A DNA stretch of 64,000 bases from Catenuloplanes niger (GTDB lineage Bacteria; Actinomycetota; Actinomycetes; Mycobacteriales; Micromonosporaceae): the NCBI RefSeq assembly GCF_031458255.1, contig NZ_JAVDYC010000001.1:9642501-9706500 (forward strand), in the 5' to 3' direction. Under the pieces are notes generated by a model that searched no databases, was not told the origin of the DNA, and saw only the letters and a list, made by a program, of their open reading frames with translations. A program made the translations under genes and the position numbers. Of the stretch, positions 9,921-18,577 are shown one piece after another. Within the stretch, counting starts at the first letter, position 1, and the number at the start of each line of letters is the position of its first letter.

Positions 9921-9960
9921 CCGGCCGCGGGTTCCGAAGTGCTTCTGGACCCGCGGCCGG
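9921..9960. terminator. Bidirectional hairpin terminator between convergent genes
   Basis: A perfect 12-bp inverted repeat (9921-9932 with 9949-9960) is continued inward by GAAG/CTTC after two mismatches. It lies between the TIM-barrel gene on the plus strand and the M1 peptidase gene on the minus strand. There is no U-tract, which is normal for high-GC actinobacteria. A tandem duplication of about 20 bp (containing GCGTCGGCGGCACCG) sits just to its right at about 9978-10015. Confidence 0.6.
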
Positions 9961-10014
9961 ATGCGGTTCAGCGGCGCGGCGTCGGCGGCACCGGCGTGGC
10001 GTCGGCGGCACCGG

Positions 10015-12120
10015 TCAACGGCGCAGTTTCGGCTGCAGCGGTCCGGGCAGCACCGGCGCCGCCTTCGCGGCCGGGGCCGCCGTGGTGACGGTCGGCTTCG
10101 CGGCCGTGAACAGCCACTGCTGGAACAGGTCGTCCAGCTGCTGGCCGGAGACCCGCTCCGCGAACGCGATGAACTGCGGCGTGGTGGCGTTGCCGCCGGC
10201 CCGCGACGACGCCCAGCCCTTCAGGATCCGGAAGAACGCGGCGTCGCCGACCCGGTTGCGCAGCACGTGCAGCGTCATCGCGCCGCGCGTGTAGACCGCG
10301 CCGTCGAACAGCCGTCCCGGCCCCGGGTCACCGATCGCCAGGTTCCAGAACTCCGACTCCGCCGGGATGTCCGCGTAGGTGGAGTCGAAGATCTCCTGCG
10401 GCGTGCTGCCGCCCTCGCGCTCCGACCACAGCCACTCCGCGTACGACGCGAAGCCCTCGTTGAGCCAGATGTCCTGCCAGCGGGCGAGCGCGACGCTGTC
10501 GCCGTACCACTGGTGGGCCAGCTCGTGCACGATCACGGCGGCCGCGCTCTCCGGGCCGCTGAAGAAGCCATTCGAGTAGATCGGCCGGGTCTGCGTCTCC
10601 AGCGCGAAGCCGAGCCCGTCCATGTCGTCGACGATGCCGCCGGACGTCCGGAACGGGTACGGCCCGAACGTGTCCGCCAGGAACGCGATGATCTCGGGCT
10701 GCCGGGCGAACGCCGCGTCGATCACGTCGCCGGTCGTGGTGGCGTCACCGGTGGTGCCGGTGCTCCACTGCGCCGGGTTCGGCGGGGAGCCCGCCGGCGG
10801 GCCGCCCGGTGTCCAGCCGTCGAACGGGTCGCCGTCCTCCTCGAAGCTGGTGCTTCCCTCCCCGGTGGAGACGACCACGTCGTCGACGAACGCGCCGGCC
10901 GGGGTGATCAGGTCGTCGTTGACGTAGGTGAGCGAGACCTCGACCGGGCCGCCCGACCAGTCACCGAGGTCGACGGACCACTCCTGCACGCCGTCGCCGG
11001 CACCGGTGGCCGCGTTCCACGCGCCGGTGGTGCCGGTCGCGGACGCGCAGCTGCCGTCGGCCGCGGGCGTCAGGTAGTGCAGCAGGAACGGGTGCAGCGC
11101 CTCCGCGTACGCACAGACCGCGCCGGTCGCGGTGGACGTGTGCCCGTTCGCGTCCGGCAGCGTGGTCCAGTCGTCCTGGCCCGGCGTACGCGCCTCGACC
11201 AGGAAGAAGTCCCACTCGTTCTCGAGCGCGAGGGTGGCGTCGAAGCCGATCGTGGCGCCGCCGGCCGGCACGTCGACGACGCGGGTCAGCCGCCGGTAGC
11301 CGGGCTCGCCGGTGCCACTGAGCGCGAACCGCTCACCCGTGCTCGGCGTGGCGGGCGGAGCGTACAGATCGGGGTCGACCGCGTCCCAGTAGCGGATGCC
11401 ACCGGACCGGTACGCGTTCAGCCGGAACTCACCGACATTGGCCGTGACCAGGTAGGACGCCATCGGCTCGGGCGCGTCCCAGGTCCAGGTGGTCCAGCCG
11501 CCGCGGGTGCGGGTGCCGGTGAGCGCGCCGTTCGCGACCGCCTCCAGGCCCTGCGGCACGGTGAGCCTGATCGTGTAGGCGGCCTTGTCGATCGGGTGGT
11601 CGTTGACCGGGAACCAGGTGGCGGCCACGTCCGGCTGGCCGGCGATGAGCACGCCGTCGTCGGTGTGGAAGACACCGGTCCGCCCGAGGAGCGGGTCGTC
11701 GATGGTCCGCGGCACGCCGTCGTACCGGACCACCACGGTGAACGGCCGGTTCTTCGGCAGGCCGCGGCGGGGCGTGACGGTCAGCTCGGCGCCGTCGCGG
11801 GACCACCGGGCGGGCGCGCCGTCGACGGTCAGCGACCGGATGGTCAGCCCGTCGAGGTCGAGGTTGAACGCGGAGAGGTGCTGCGTGGCCCGCGCGCTGA
11901 TCGTCGCGGTGCCGGCCAGCACGTCGGTGGCCGGTGTGTAGCGCACGTCGAGGTCGTAGTGGCGGACGTCGTAGCCGCCGTTGCCGTCGAGCGGGAAATA
12001 CGGATCGCCCGCTCCGGGTGCGCCGGGCCGGAACCCGCCGCCGTGTGCCGCCGCGCCCTGCGCGCCGGTCAGCAGCATCGCCAGGATGACGGTGCCGATC
12101 AGGGTCGTTCGTCGCAGCAT
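10015..12120 (-). CDS. Secreted M1-family zinc aminopeptidase with internal MAM/M6-like insert
   Basis: 701-aa secreted metallopeptidase. A Sec signal peptide ends in QGAAAHG. The N-terminal beta domain of M1 enzymes is followed by an insert of about 215 residues (about 250-465) with jelly-roll-like motifs resembling the accessory domain of immune-inhibitor-A peptidases. Next comes the catalytic site HELAHQWYG (about 529-537) with the downstream zinc Glu in LNEGFASYAEW. The ATG at 12118-12120 is chosen because GGGGG lies seven bases upstream; an alternative ATG is at 12132. Likely an extracellular or cell-wall aminopeptidase. Confidence 0.9.
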   Translation of the reverse strand: MLRRTTLIGTVILAMLLTGAQGAAAHGGGFRPGAPGAGDPYFPLDGNGGYDVRHYDLDVRYTPATDVLAGTATISARATQHLSAFNLDLDGLTIRSLTVDGAPARWSRDGAELTVTPRRGLPKNRPFTVVVRYDGVPRTIDDPLLGRTGVFHTDDGVLIAGQPDVAATWFPVNDHPIDKAAYTIRLTVPQGLEAVANGALTGTRTRGGWTTWTWDAPEPMASYLVTANVGEFRLNAYRSGGIRYWDAVDPDLYAPPATPSTGERFALSGTGEPGYRRLTRVVDVPAGGATIGFDATLALENEWDFFLVEARTPGQDDWTTLPDANGHTSTATGAVCAYAEALHPFLLHYLTPAADGSCASATGTTGAWNAATGAGDGVQEWSVDLGDWSGGPVEVSLTYVNDDLITPAGAFVDDVVVSTGEGSTSFEEDGDPFDGWTPGGPPAGSPPNPAQWSTGTTGDATTTGDVIDAAFARQPEIIAFLADTFGPYPFRTSGGIVDDMDGLGFALETQTRPIYSNGFFSGPESAAAVIVHELAHQWYGDSVALARWQDIWLNEGFASYAEWLWSEREGGSTPQEIFDSTYADIPAESEFWNLAIGDPGPGRLFDGAVYTRGAMTLHVLRNRVGDAAFFRILKGWASSRAGGNATTPQFIAFAERVSGQQLDDLFQQWLFTAAKPTVTTAAPAAKAAPVLPGPLQPKLRR

Positions 12121-12253
12121 CCATGCCCCCATGCAGGTCGATTCCGCCGGTGCCCCGCAGGGGACACTAGCGCCGAATCACGATCGAGGCATGCCCATAC
12201 CTGACTCCACGGAAAAGTGGTCACGATGTCGTGGCACCGTGACCACCCCCGGG

Positions 12254-12628
12254 TCAGAACGCGTACGGCCCGAACCGGCCCCAGGCGACCACCGCGGCCA
12301 GGACCAGCAGCACCACGTTCGGAGCCAGCGCCGGGAACTCGCCGCGCCGCACGTGCACCACCATCGCGCCGGCCATGGTCAGCGCCAGCCCGGTCGCGGC
12401 CAGCGGCACCAGGACCGGCGCGATGCCGGTCACCGCGGGCAGGATCAGCCCGATCGCGCCCAGCACCTCCACGGCGCCGATCGCCTTGACCGCCGCGGGC
12501 GGGAAGTCCCCGGCCCAGCCCATGCCGGACGCGATCAGCTTCTCGCGCGGCTGGATCAGCTTCATCGCGCCCGCCATCAGAAATGCGGCCGCGAGCAGCG
12601 CGGCGATGACCCACAGAACGATGTTCAT
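12254..12628 (-). CDS. DoxX family membrane protein
   Basis: 124-aa protein with four hydrophobic segments and the DoxX-type pattern AGAMKLIQPREKL followed by GAVEVLGAIGL. It is divergent from a MarR-type regulator across a 106-bp region carrying a palindrome, a very common actinobacterial arrangement in which the regulator controls the DoxX gene. Biochemical role is not established; DoxX relatives are linked to redox or quinone metabolism. Confidence 0.88.
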   Translation of the reverse strand: MNIVLWVIAALLAAAFLMAGAMKLIQPREKLIASGMGWAGDFPPAAVKAIGAVEVLGAIGLILPAVTGIAPVLVPLAATGLALTMAGAMVVHVRRGEFPALAPNVVLLVLAAVVAWGRFGPYAF

Positions 12629-12697
12629 GATTCCCCAAAGCGTAGGCTCAGTTAAGCAGTAAAGCGAACCGTAGCGTTCGTTACTTAAACATGCAAG

Positions 12698-12735
12698 TTG
12701 GGATCACTTCAGCGTTGAAGTTATACTGGCCAGCG
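12698..12735 (+). promoter_or_regulatory. Promoter with embedded operator for the MarR gene (leaderless)
   Basis: A -35-like TTGGGA (12698-12703) and -10 TATACT (12722-12727) are separated by 18 bp. Between them is a perfect dyad ACTTCA-GCGT-TGAAGT (12706-12721). The expected transcription start falls at or next to the GTG start codon at 12735, so the mRNA would be leaderless. A second imperfect dyad (AGTAA..CGAAC..GTTCG..TTACT, about 12657-12684) lies toward the DoxX gene. This fits autoregulation by MarR plus control of DoxX. Confidence 0.6.
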
Positions 12736-13205
12736 TGAGCGACGAACCACGCTGGCTGGCAGCCGACGAGCTGGCGGCCTGGAAGACCACCGCCGGCCTA
12801 CTGTTCGCGCTGCCCGCCGCGCTCGACGCCCAGCTGCAGCGCGACGCCGGGATCAGCCACTTCGAATACCTGATCCTCGCCGGCCTGTCCGAGGCGCCCG
12901 AGCGCACCATGCGGATGAGCACGCTCGCCGTGCTGTGCGCGGGTTCCCTGCCGCGCCTCTCGCAGGCGGTCTCCCGCCTGGAGAAACGCGCGTGGGTACG
13001 GCGGACGCCCGACCCGGCCGACGGACGCTACACGCTGGCGGTCCTCACGGAGGACGGCTGGGACAAGGTCGTCGCGACCGCGCCCGGCCACGTCGCGGAG
13101 GTCCGCCGGCTCGTCTTCGACCCGACCACCAAGGCGCAGACCCGCCAGCTCGGCGACATCGCCAGCCGGATCATGCGCACGATCAACCCGGGTGGCGACT
13201 GCTGA
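12735..13205 (+). CDS. MarR family transcriptional regulator
   Basis: 156-aa winged-helix regulator. The recognition region (SLPRLSQAVSRLEKRAWVRR) and wing (DPADGRYTLAVLTEDG) are typical of MarR. The GTG start is placed eight bases after a -10 box, implying leaderless translation. Probable autoregulator and repressor of the divergent DoxX gene. The following Hsp70-like gene starts 20 bp after its stop and could be co-transcribed. Confidence 0.9.
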   Translation: MSDEPRWLAADELAAWKTTAGLLFALPAALDAQLQRDAGISHFEYLILAGLSEAPERTMRMSTLAVLCAGSLPRLSQAVSRLEKRAWVRRTPDPADGRYTLAVLTEDGWDKVVATAPGHVAEVRRLVFDPTTKAQTRQLGDIASRIMRTINPGGDC

Positions 13206-13224
13206 CCGTCGCCCCGGGTGGCGC

Positions 13225-15357
13225 GTGAGCCGTACCGTGTCCGATGTGAACGCGGCCGCGCGGCTCGGCATCGACTTCGGCACCTCGCACACCGTGGGGA
13301 TGCTGGCGGCCGGCGGGCGCCCGCCGGTACCGCTGCTGTTCGACGGCTCACCGCTGCTGCCGTCCGCGGTCTGGGCCGATCCGTCCGGCCGCCTGATCGT
13401 CGGCCGCGACGCCCGGCACGCGGCACAGACCGACCCCGCCGGTTACGAGCCGCACCCGAAACGGCACATCGACGAGGAGACGATGTTGCTCGGCACCGCG
13501 CAGCCGGCCGTCGAGTCGGTGATCGCCACGGTGCTCGGGCACGTGGCCGCGGAGGCCGGTCGGGTCGCCGGGCGGCCGGTCGGCGCCGTCGTGCTCACCC
13601 ACCCGGCGGCGTGGGCCGCGCAGCGCCGGCAGCGCCTGGAGTCCGCGGCCCGCACCGTCTTCCCGGACGTCACGCTGCTGCCCGAGCCGATCGCCGCGGC
13701 CGGTTACGTGGTGCACCGGGCCGCCGCGCGCATCCCGCCGGGCGGTCAGGTCGTGGTCTACGACTTCGGCGCCGGGACGTTCGACGTCTCCGTGGTCCGC
13801 GCCGGGCCGGACGGGCTGCGCGTGGTCGCCTCCGAGGGCCTGGACGACACCGGTGGCACGGACGTCGACGCCGCGATCGTCGAGCTGCTCGGCCGCACGT
13901 TCGCGACCCGCGACCCGGCCGCCTGGCAACGCCTCGCCGCCCCGGCCACCCGCGCGGACCGGCGCGCCGCCCGGACGCTGTGGGACGGCGCCCGTACCGC
14001 CAAGGAGGTCCTGTCCCGCGCCACCTCCACCGTGCTGCACGTGCCGATCTTCGACGAGGAGGCCCCGCTCGGCCGCGAACAGCTCGACCAGGCCGCCCGC
14101 CCGGTCCTCGAGCGCACGCTGGTCGCCACCCGCCGCGTGATGGCCGGCGCGGGCGGCGCACCCGCGGGCGTCTTCCTGATCGGCGGCGCGAGCCGCATGC
14201 CGCTGACCGCCTCGCTGCTCCACCAGAGCCTGGGGGTACGCCCGACGCTGCTCGACCAGCCCGAACTGGTGGTCGCGGAGGGCGCGCTCTACGCCACCGC
14301 ACCGGCCGCCGGCAGCGCGCCGCCCACCGCCGTCCGGTCCCCGGCCCGGCGACCACCGGCCGCTCCCCCGCCCGCCGCGCACCGCCCCGGGCATCCGGTG
14401 GGCGGGCGGCGAGCGGCCGGGACGCCACCGGGCGCGTCCGCGGTGCGGCCCGAGTCGGTGCCGCCGCGGAGCGGCGGGCCATCGGTCCCACCGCCGGCCG
14501 GCCGGCCACCGGCGTTGCCCGGTCAGCTCCCGCCGCGCGGATATCCGCCGGCATCGCCCGGACCTCCGGCCGCCGACGGGCACCGGGCGGCACCACCGGC
14601 CGGACAGCCGCAATCGCCGCCGCCCGGGCTCAGTGCGGCGCCGCCCGGGCTCAGTGCGGCGCCGCCCGGGCTCAGTGCGGCGCCGCGGACCGGGCACCCC
14701 GCAGCACCGGTTCACCGGCCGGCCTCGCCGTCCGGCTATCCGGCGGTCATGCCGGCCTCCGGCGCACCGGCCGCCGGCGTCCCCGCCTCGTCCGCCCGGC
14801 GCGGCCTGGTGGCCGCCGTCGCCGTCGTCAGCGTCCTCGCCGTGGCCCTGGCCACCTCGATCACCGTGCGCGCCGCCGCCACCGGCCGCTGGCCGTTCCC
14901 GGCCGGTCCGTCCCCCACCCCGTCGATCAGCCCCGGCCTGGACCCGTGCGTGGTGGGCGTGTGGAAGCAGCAGAAGTACGTCATCGAGAACACCGTCGAC
15001 GGCGCGCCCACCGACTTCACCGGGTACGACACCGGCACCGACACGTACCGCCCGGACGGCACCTACGAGGTGGTCTACCGCGGCAGCCCGTTCCGGGCCA
15101 CGGTCCGCGACGACCGGTGGGAGCACGTCGTCACCGGGCGAATCACCGGCCGGTACACCACCACCGGGGGCAGGCTCACCCCCAGCGGCGCCACCGCCAC
15201 CGGCACGTCCGAGCTCCGCGTCAACGGCGAACTCGACAACTCCCGCGACCTCACCGCCACCGACGACCCGTCCTCCTACGCGTGCCACGACGACACCCTC
15301 GTCATCCACGGCACGTTCTACGGCGTCGAACTCACCCGTACCGCGGAAACGCCCTGA
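13225..15357 (+). CDS. Hsp70-like ATPase domain fused to TM helix and extracytoplasmic lipocalin-like domain
   Basis: About 710 aa. Residues about 10-365 form an actin/Hsp70 nucleotide-binding domain (GIDFGTSHTVGM, VYDFGAGTFDVSVV, LIGGASRMP). There is no substrate-binding domain. Instead a Pro/Ala-rich linker of about 160 residues includes three perfect PPGLSAA repeats, then one transmembrane helix (about 525-550), then about 150 residues outside the membrane starting CVVGVWKQ, which look like a small beta-barrel. The start is uncertain: GTG 13225 is preferred for its upstream GGGTGG, but ATG 13192 and GTG 13237/13246 are possible. Followed after 131 bp by a PycTM-like gene. Function unknown; perhaps a membrane stress sensor. 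Confidence 0.8.
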   Translation: MSRTVSDVNAAARLGIDFGTSHTVGMLAAGGRPPVPLLFDGSPLLPSAVWADPSGRLIVGRDARHAAQTDPAGYEPHPKRHIDEETMLLGTAQPAVESVIATVLGHVAAEAGRVAGRPVGAVVLTHPAAWAAQRRQRLESAARTVFPDVTLLPEPIAAAGYVVHRAAARIPPGGQVVVYDFGAGTFDVSVVRAGPDGLRVVASEGLDDTGGTDVDAAIVELLGRTFATRDPAAWQRLAAPATRADRRAARTLWDGARTAKEVLSRATSTVLHVPIFDEEAPLGREQLDQAARPVLERTLVATRRVMAGAGGAPAGVFLIGGASRMPLTASLLHQSLGVRPTLLDQPELVVAEGALYATAPAAGSAPPTAVRSPARRPPAAPPPAAHRPGHPVGGRRAAGTPPGASAVRPESVPPRSGGPSVPPPAGRPPALPGQLPPRGYPPASPGPPAADGHRAAPPAGQPQSPPPGLSAAPPGLSAAPPGLSAAPRTGHPAAPVHRPASPSGYPAVMPASGAPAAGVPASSARRGLVAAVAVVSVLAVALATSITVRAAATGRWPFPAGPSPTPSISPGLDPCVVGVWKQQKYVIENTVDGAPTDFTGYDTGTDTYRPDGTYEVVYRGSPFRATVRDDRWEHVVTGRITGRYTTTGGRLTPSGATATGTSELRVNGELDNSRDLTATDDPSSYACHDDTLVIHGTFYGVELTRTAETP
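14620..14682 (+). repeat. 21-bp tandem repeat x3 inside Hsp70-like gene
   Basis: Three identical 21-bp units encode the heptapeptide PPGLSAA three times in the proline-rich linker. Because the unit is a multiple of three, copy-number change would alter linker length without breaking the frame. Confidence 0.9.
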
Positions 15358-15488
15358 GTGCCGGCAACGGCGTGGAGCGAGGGACGGCGCGAGACAGCCA
15401 CCGAGGTGTCCCCGGTCACGGATCCTGGCGATCACGGAACGGCGTGTCCACTCTGGTGGATACCGGCCCGCGGCCCAGGGAGGCGTGC

Positions 15489-15965
15489 ATGCCCACCGAC
15501 GACGCCCGCTTCGCGATGAACCAGTTCAGCACGCTGATCGTCAACGCGGACACGAAGGCCGCGCTGCTCACCACCGCGCTGATGCTGCTGGTGGTGCAGG
15601 CCACCGCCCGCCATCGGGACATCACCGCCGTGCTCCCGCCGGACGGCCCGGCCGAGTGGGCCGCCGCCCTGCTGCTGGCTGCCGCCACCGGCAGCGCCGC
15701 GGTCGCGCTGACCACGCTGCTGCTGGTGATCCGGCCCGCGATCGTCGGCTGCGAGTTCAGCCGCTACTCCTGGCCGACGCTCGCCCGGGCCTCGCTCGGC
15801 CGGCTCGACGGCTACCACGCCGACGCGGATCGCCGCGAGGCCTGGGTGACCGCGCAGACGCTGGCCCGCATCCTCGACCGCAAACTCCGCCGCATCCGCG
15901 TCGCCTTCTGGTGGTGGCTGACCGCCGTCGCCACGCTGATCCCCGGCCTCGTCCTCGCGGCCTGA
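15489..15965 (+). CDS. Small membrane protein resembling the Pycsar TM effector (DUF5706-like)
   Basis: 158 aa. The N-terminal half carries NQFSTLIVNADTKAALL followed by a hydrophobic helix, which matches the recalled signature of the DUF5706/PycTM family (aromatic/hydrophobic, then ADxKAxxLL, then TM). Two more hydrophobic segments follow, the second at about residues 60-85, and a final helix at about 135-157. AGGGAGG lies five bases before the ATG. No nucleotide cyclase gene is adjacent; the upstream neighbour is the Hsp70-like receptor, which may act as its trigger. Pore-forming or membrane-damaging role is inference. Confidence 0.6.
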   Translation: MPTDDARFAMNQFSTLIVNADTKAALLTTALMLLVVQATARHRDITAVLPPDGPAEWAAALLLAAATGSAAVALTTLLLVIRPAIVGCEFSRYSWPTLARASLGRLDGYHADADRREAWVTAQTLARILDRKLRRIRVAFWWWLTAVATLIPGLVLAA

Positions 15966-15993
15966 CGGCCACCCGGTCGCGCGGCGCCGCGGG

Positions 15994-16014
15994 GCCGCCG
16001 GACAGCCCGGCGGC
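15994..16014. terminator. Hairpin between convergent genes
   Basis: Perfect 8-bp stem GCCGCCGG/CCGGCGGC with a 5-nt loop. It lies 28 bp after the stop of the PycTM-like gene and on the 3' side of the polyprenyl synthase gene on the other strand, so it may serve both. Confidence 0.5.
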
Positions 16015-16125
16015 GGGGTGCGGGACCGGCGCGGTGCGGGACGTCGCCGCCGGGCCGTCGAGCGCCCGGACCGCGAAGCGCCCCGGCGCGAGTAGCGCGC
16101 GAGCGCGTACCGGCGGCGGGGTCGG

Positions 16126-17169
16126 TCAGGAGAGGCGGTGGATGGAGTGGTTGGCGAGTTCGGTGAGGGCGGCGGCCGACTCGGGGGTGATGGGAGCGGC
16201 GGCGAGGGCGGTGTGGGCGGCGGCGGCGCGGGTCTGGATCATGTGCTCGGTGCGGGTGAGGGCGCCGGTGTCGACGATGATCTCGCGGAGCGTGGCGGCG
16301 GCGGGCTCGTCCAGGGACGGGTCGCCGACGAGGCGGTCGAGCTGGGCGGCCTGGGACGGGGTGGCGCGGTCGCGGGCGAGCGCGAGCAGGACGGTCTGCT
16401 TGCCCTCGCGGAGGTCGTCGAGCGCGGGTTTGCCGGTGATCGCCGGGTTGCCGAAGACGCCGAGGACGTCGTCGCGGAGCTGGAACGCGTCGCCGAGCGG
16501 GTCACCGAACGCGCGGTAGGCGGCCAGCAGGTCGTCGCCGGCACCGGCCAGCGCGGCGCCGATCTGCAGCGGGCGGGTGACGGTGTAGCGGGCCGACTTC
16601 ATCCGCACCACGGTGAGCGCGTCCGCGACCGAGCCGCCGTCCGCGCCGGCGCGCAGGTCGAGGTACTGGCCGGCGATCACCTCGGTGCGCATGCGGGCGA
16701 ACAGCGCGGCGCCGCGCCGGTCGCGGTCGGCCACGGCGAACAGTTCGTCGGCCCACGCGGCGAGCAGGTCACCGACGAGCAGCGCGGCGCCGGTACCGTA
16801 CGCACCCGACGAGCCGCGCCAGCCGTGCCGGTGGTGGTCGTCGGCGAACCGGCGGTGCACGGACGGCTCGCCGCGGCGCAGGTCGCTGCCGTCCATGATG
16901 TCGTCGTGGATCAGCGCGAACGCGTGGAACAGCTCCAGCGCGGCCGCGGCCGACACGATGTCCGGGCCGTCGTCGCCGCCCGCGCCGCGCCAGCCCCAGT
17001 AGCAGAACATCGGGCGCAGCCGTTTGCCGCCGTGCAGCACGAACCGGCGCACCGTCTCGAACACGGCCGGGTCCGGCCAGGCCGGGCGCTGCCGGTCCAG
17101 CCAGTTCGCCAGCGTGGTCTCGCAGCGTTCCCGCAGGCCGCTGGCGTTCGCGACGACGTCCGCCGTCAT
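16126..17169 (-). CDS. Trans-isoprenyl diphosphate synthase (polyprenyl synthetase)
   Basis: 347 aa, all-alpha prenyl synthase. The first aspartate-rich motif is DDIMD (HDDIMDGSDLRRG) and the second is RDDVLGVFG, with the conserved GKPALDDLREGKQT segment between. Chain length is not obvious. The ATG at 17167-17169 follows GGGAGG; the extension to 17205 overlaps the upstream gene. It is the last gene of the ebo-type operon, 13 bp after the EboF-like gene, so it probably supplies the prenyl donor for the UbiA enzyme encoded in the same operon. Confidence 0.9.
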   Translation of the reverse strand: MTADVVANASGLRERCETTLANWLDRQRPAWPDPAVFETVRRFVLHGGKRLRPMFCYWGWRGAGGDDGPDIVSAAAALELFHAFALIHDDIMDGSDLRRGEPSVHRRFADDHHRHGWRGSSGAYGTGAALLVGDLLAAWADELFAVADRDRRGAALFARMRTEVIAGQYLDLRAGADGGSVADALTVVRMKSARYTVTRPLQIGAALAGAGDDLLAAYRAFGDPLGDAFQLRDDVLGVFGNPAITGKPALDDLREGKQTVLLALARDRATPSQAAQLDRLVGDPSLDEPAAATLREIIVDTGALTRTEHMIQTRAAAAHTALAAAPITPESAAALTELANHSIHRLS

Positions 17170-17182
17170 CACCCGGCCCTCC

Positions 17183-18577
17183 CTAGTCGATGGACACAGC
17201 GTCATGGCTGAGACCGGCCGCGCGCAACAGCAGATCCTTCACCTGTACGGCCTCGACGCGGTCCCGGGCGAGCGCCGGGTCGGAGCAGAGCAGCACCGGG
17301 CCGTCCTGCGGGTCGGCGGGGAGCCGGCCGTGCGAGCCGCGGACCGCGCGGGCGCCGGCGTCCAGCCCGACCGGGTTCATCAGGTAGCGGAAGCCGGTCT
17401 TCTTGCGCAGCAGCGCGGTCGCGGCCCGCAGCTTCGCGGCACCTGGGTTGGCCGGGTCGAAGAACAGCTCCGCGGGGTCGTAGCCGGGCTTGCGGTGGAT
17501 CTCGACGAGCCGGGCGAAGTCGGGGGCGCGCGCGTCGTCGAGCCAGTAGTAGTAGGTGAACCAGGCATCCGCGTCGGCGATCAGCACCAGGTCGCCGGCC
17601 CGCTCGTGGTCGAGGCCGTGTGCCTGCTTGCCGGTCGTGTCGAGCACGGCGTCGACGCCGGGCAGCCGCTCGCAGAGCGCCCGCACCCGGTCCACCGACG
17701 CCGGGTCCCGGACGTAGACGTGCGCGATCTGATGGTCGGCGACGGCGAACGCGGCGGAGGTCCACGGGTCGAGGTATTCCATCCCGTCCTGCGTGTAAAC
17801 CTGGAGCAGCCCTTCGGCGCGCAGCATGCGGTTGATGTCGATCGGGCGGTGCGCGTCGGTGATCCCGTACTCGGACAGCGCCACCACGGTCGCGCCCCGC
17901 CGCGCGGCCGCGTCCAGCAGCGGGGCCAGGATGTCGTCGACGGCGCGGGCGGCCGCGGCGGCCTGCGGCGAGGACGGGCCGAACCGTTGCAGGTCGTAGT
18001 CGAGGTGCGGCACGTAGACCAGCGTCAGGTCGGGCTCGTGGTCGGCCATGATCTGCTCGGCGGCCCGGCAGATCCAGGTGGACGACGCGATCCCGGCGTT
18101 CGGGCCCCAGTAGGTGAACAGCGGGAACCCGCCGAGGCGCGCGGTCAGCTCGTCGTGCAGCGACGGCGGGTACGTGTAGCAGTCCGGTTCCTTGCGGCCG
18201 TCGGAGTAGTAGATCGGGCGCGGCGTGACGGTCCAGTCCACGTCCGCGCCCATCGCGTACCACCAGCACACGTTCGCGACCGTGTAGCCGGGCCGGGCCG
18301 CGCGCGCCGCGTCCCACAGCTTCTCGCCCTGGACCAGCCGGTTGTGCTGCCGCCACAGGAAGACCTCGCCGAGGTCGCGGAAGTACCAGCCGTTGCCGAC
18401 GATCCCGTGCTCGGACGGCAGCAGCCCGGTCAGGAACGTCGACTGCGCGGAGCAGGTCACGGCCGGGAGCACGGTGCCGAGCTCGGCCCGGAAGCCGATC
18501 GCGGACAGCCGGGGCATGTGGGTCAGCAGCCGCGGGGTCAGCCCGACCACGTCGAGCACGAGCAGCGGGGTGGTCAT
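17183..18577 (-). CDS. eboF: Alkaline phosphatase superfamily / nucleotide pyrophosphatase (EboF type)
   Basis: 464-aa member of the type I phosphodiesterase/nucleotide pyrophosphatase branch. The nucleophile Thr region reads LPAVTCSAQSTFLTG; metal ligands are seen in YVPHLDYDLQR, SEYGIT and in the HGLDHERAGD segment. ATGA overlap with the upstream EboE gene. In ebo clusters this protein is called EboF; exact substrate is unknown. Symbol assigned by context plus family. Confidence 0.85.
   Translation of the reverse strand: MTTPLLVLDVVGLTPRLLTHMPRLSAIGFRAELGTVLPAVTCSAQSTFLTGLLPSEHGIVGNGWYFRDLGEVFLWRQHNRLVQGEKLWDAARAARPGYTVANVCWWYAMGADVDWTVTPRPIYYSDGRKEPDCYTYPPSLHDELTARLGGFPLFTYWGPNAGIASSTWICRAAEQIMADHEPDLTLVYVPHLDYDLQRFGPSSPQAAAAARAVDDILAPLLDAAARRGATVVALSEYGITDAHRPIDINRMLRAEGLLQVYTQDGMEYLDPWTSAAFAVADHQIAHVYVRDPASVDRVRALCERLPGVDAVLDTTGKQAHGLDHERAGDLVLIADADAWFTYYYWLDDARAPDFARLVEIHRKPGYDPAELFFDPANPGAAKLRAATALLRKKTGFRYLMNPVGLDAGARAVRGSHGRLPADPQDGPVLLCSDPALARDRVEAVQVKDLLLRAAGLSHDAVSID

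Noticed and set aside
9271-12204. 977-codon plus-strand open frame
   Set aside because: Shadow frame overlapping the TIM-barrel gene and antisense to the M1 peptidase gene.
14620-14682. Possible CRISPR-like repeat
   Set aside because: Units are contiguous without spacers and lie in frame inside a gene.
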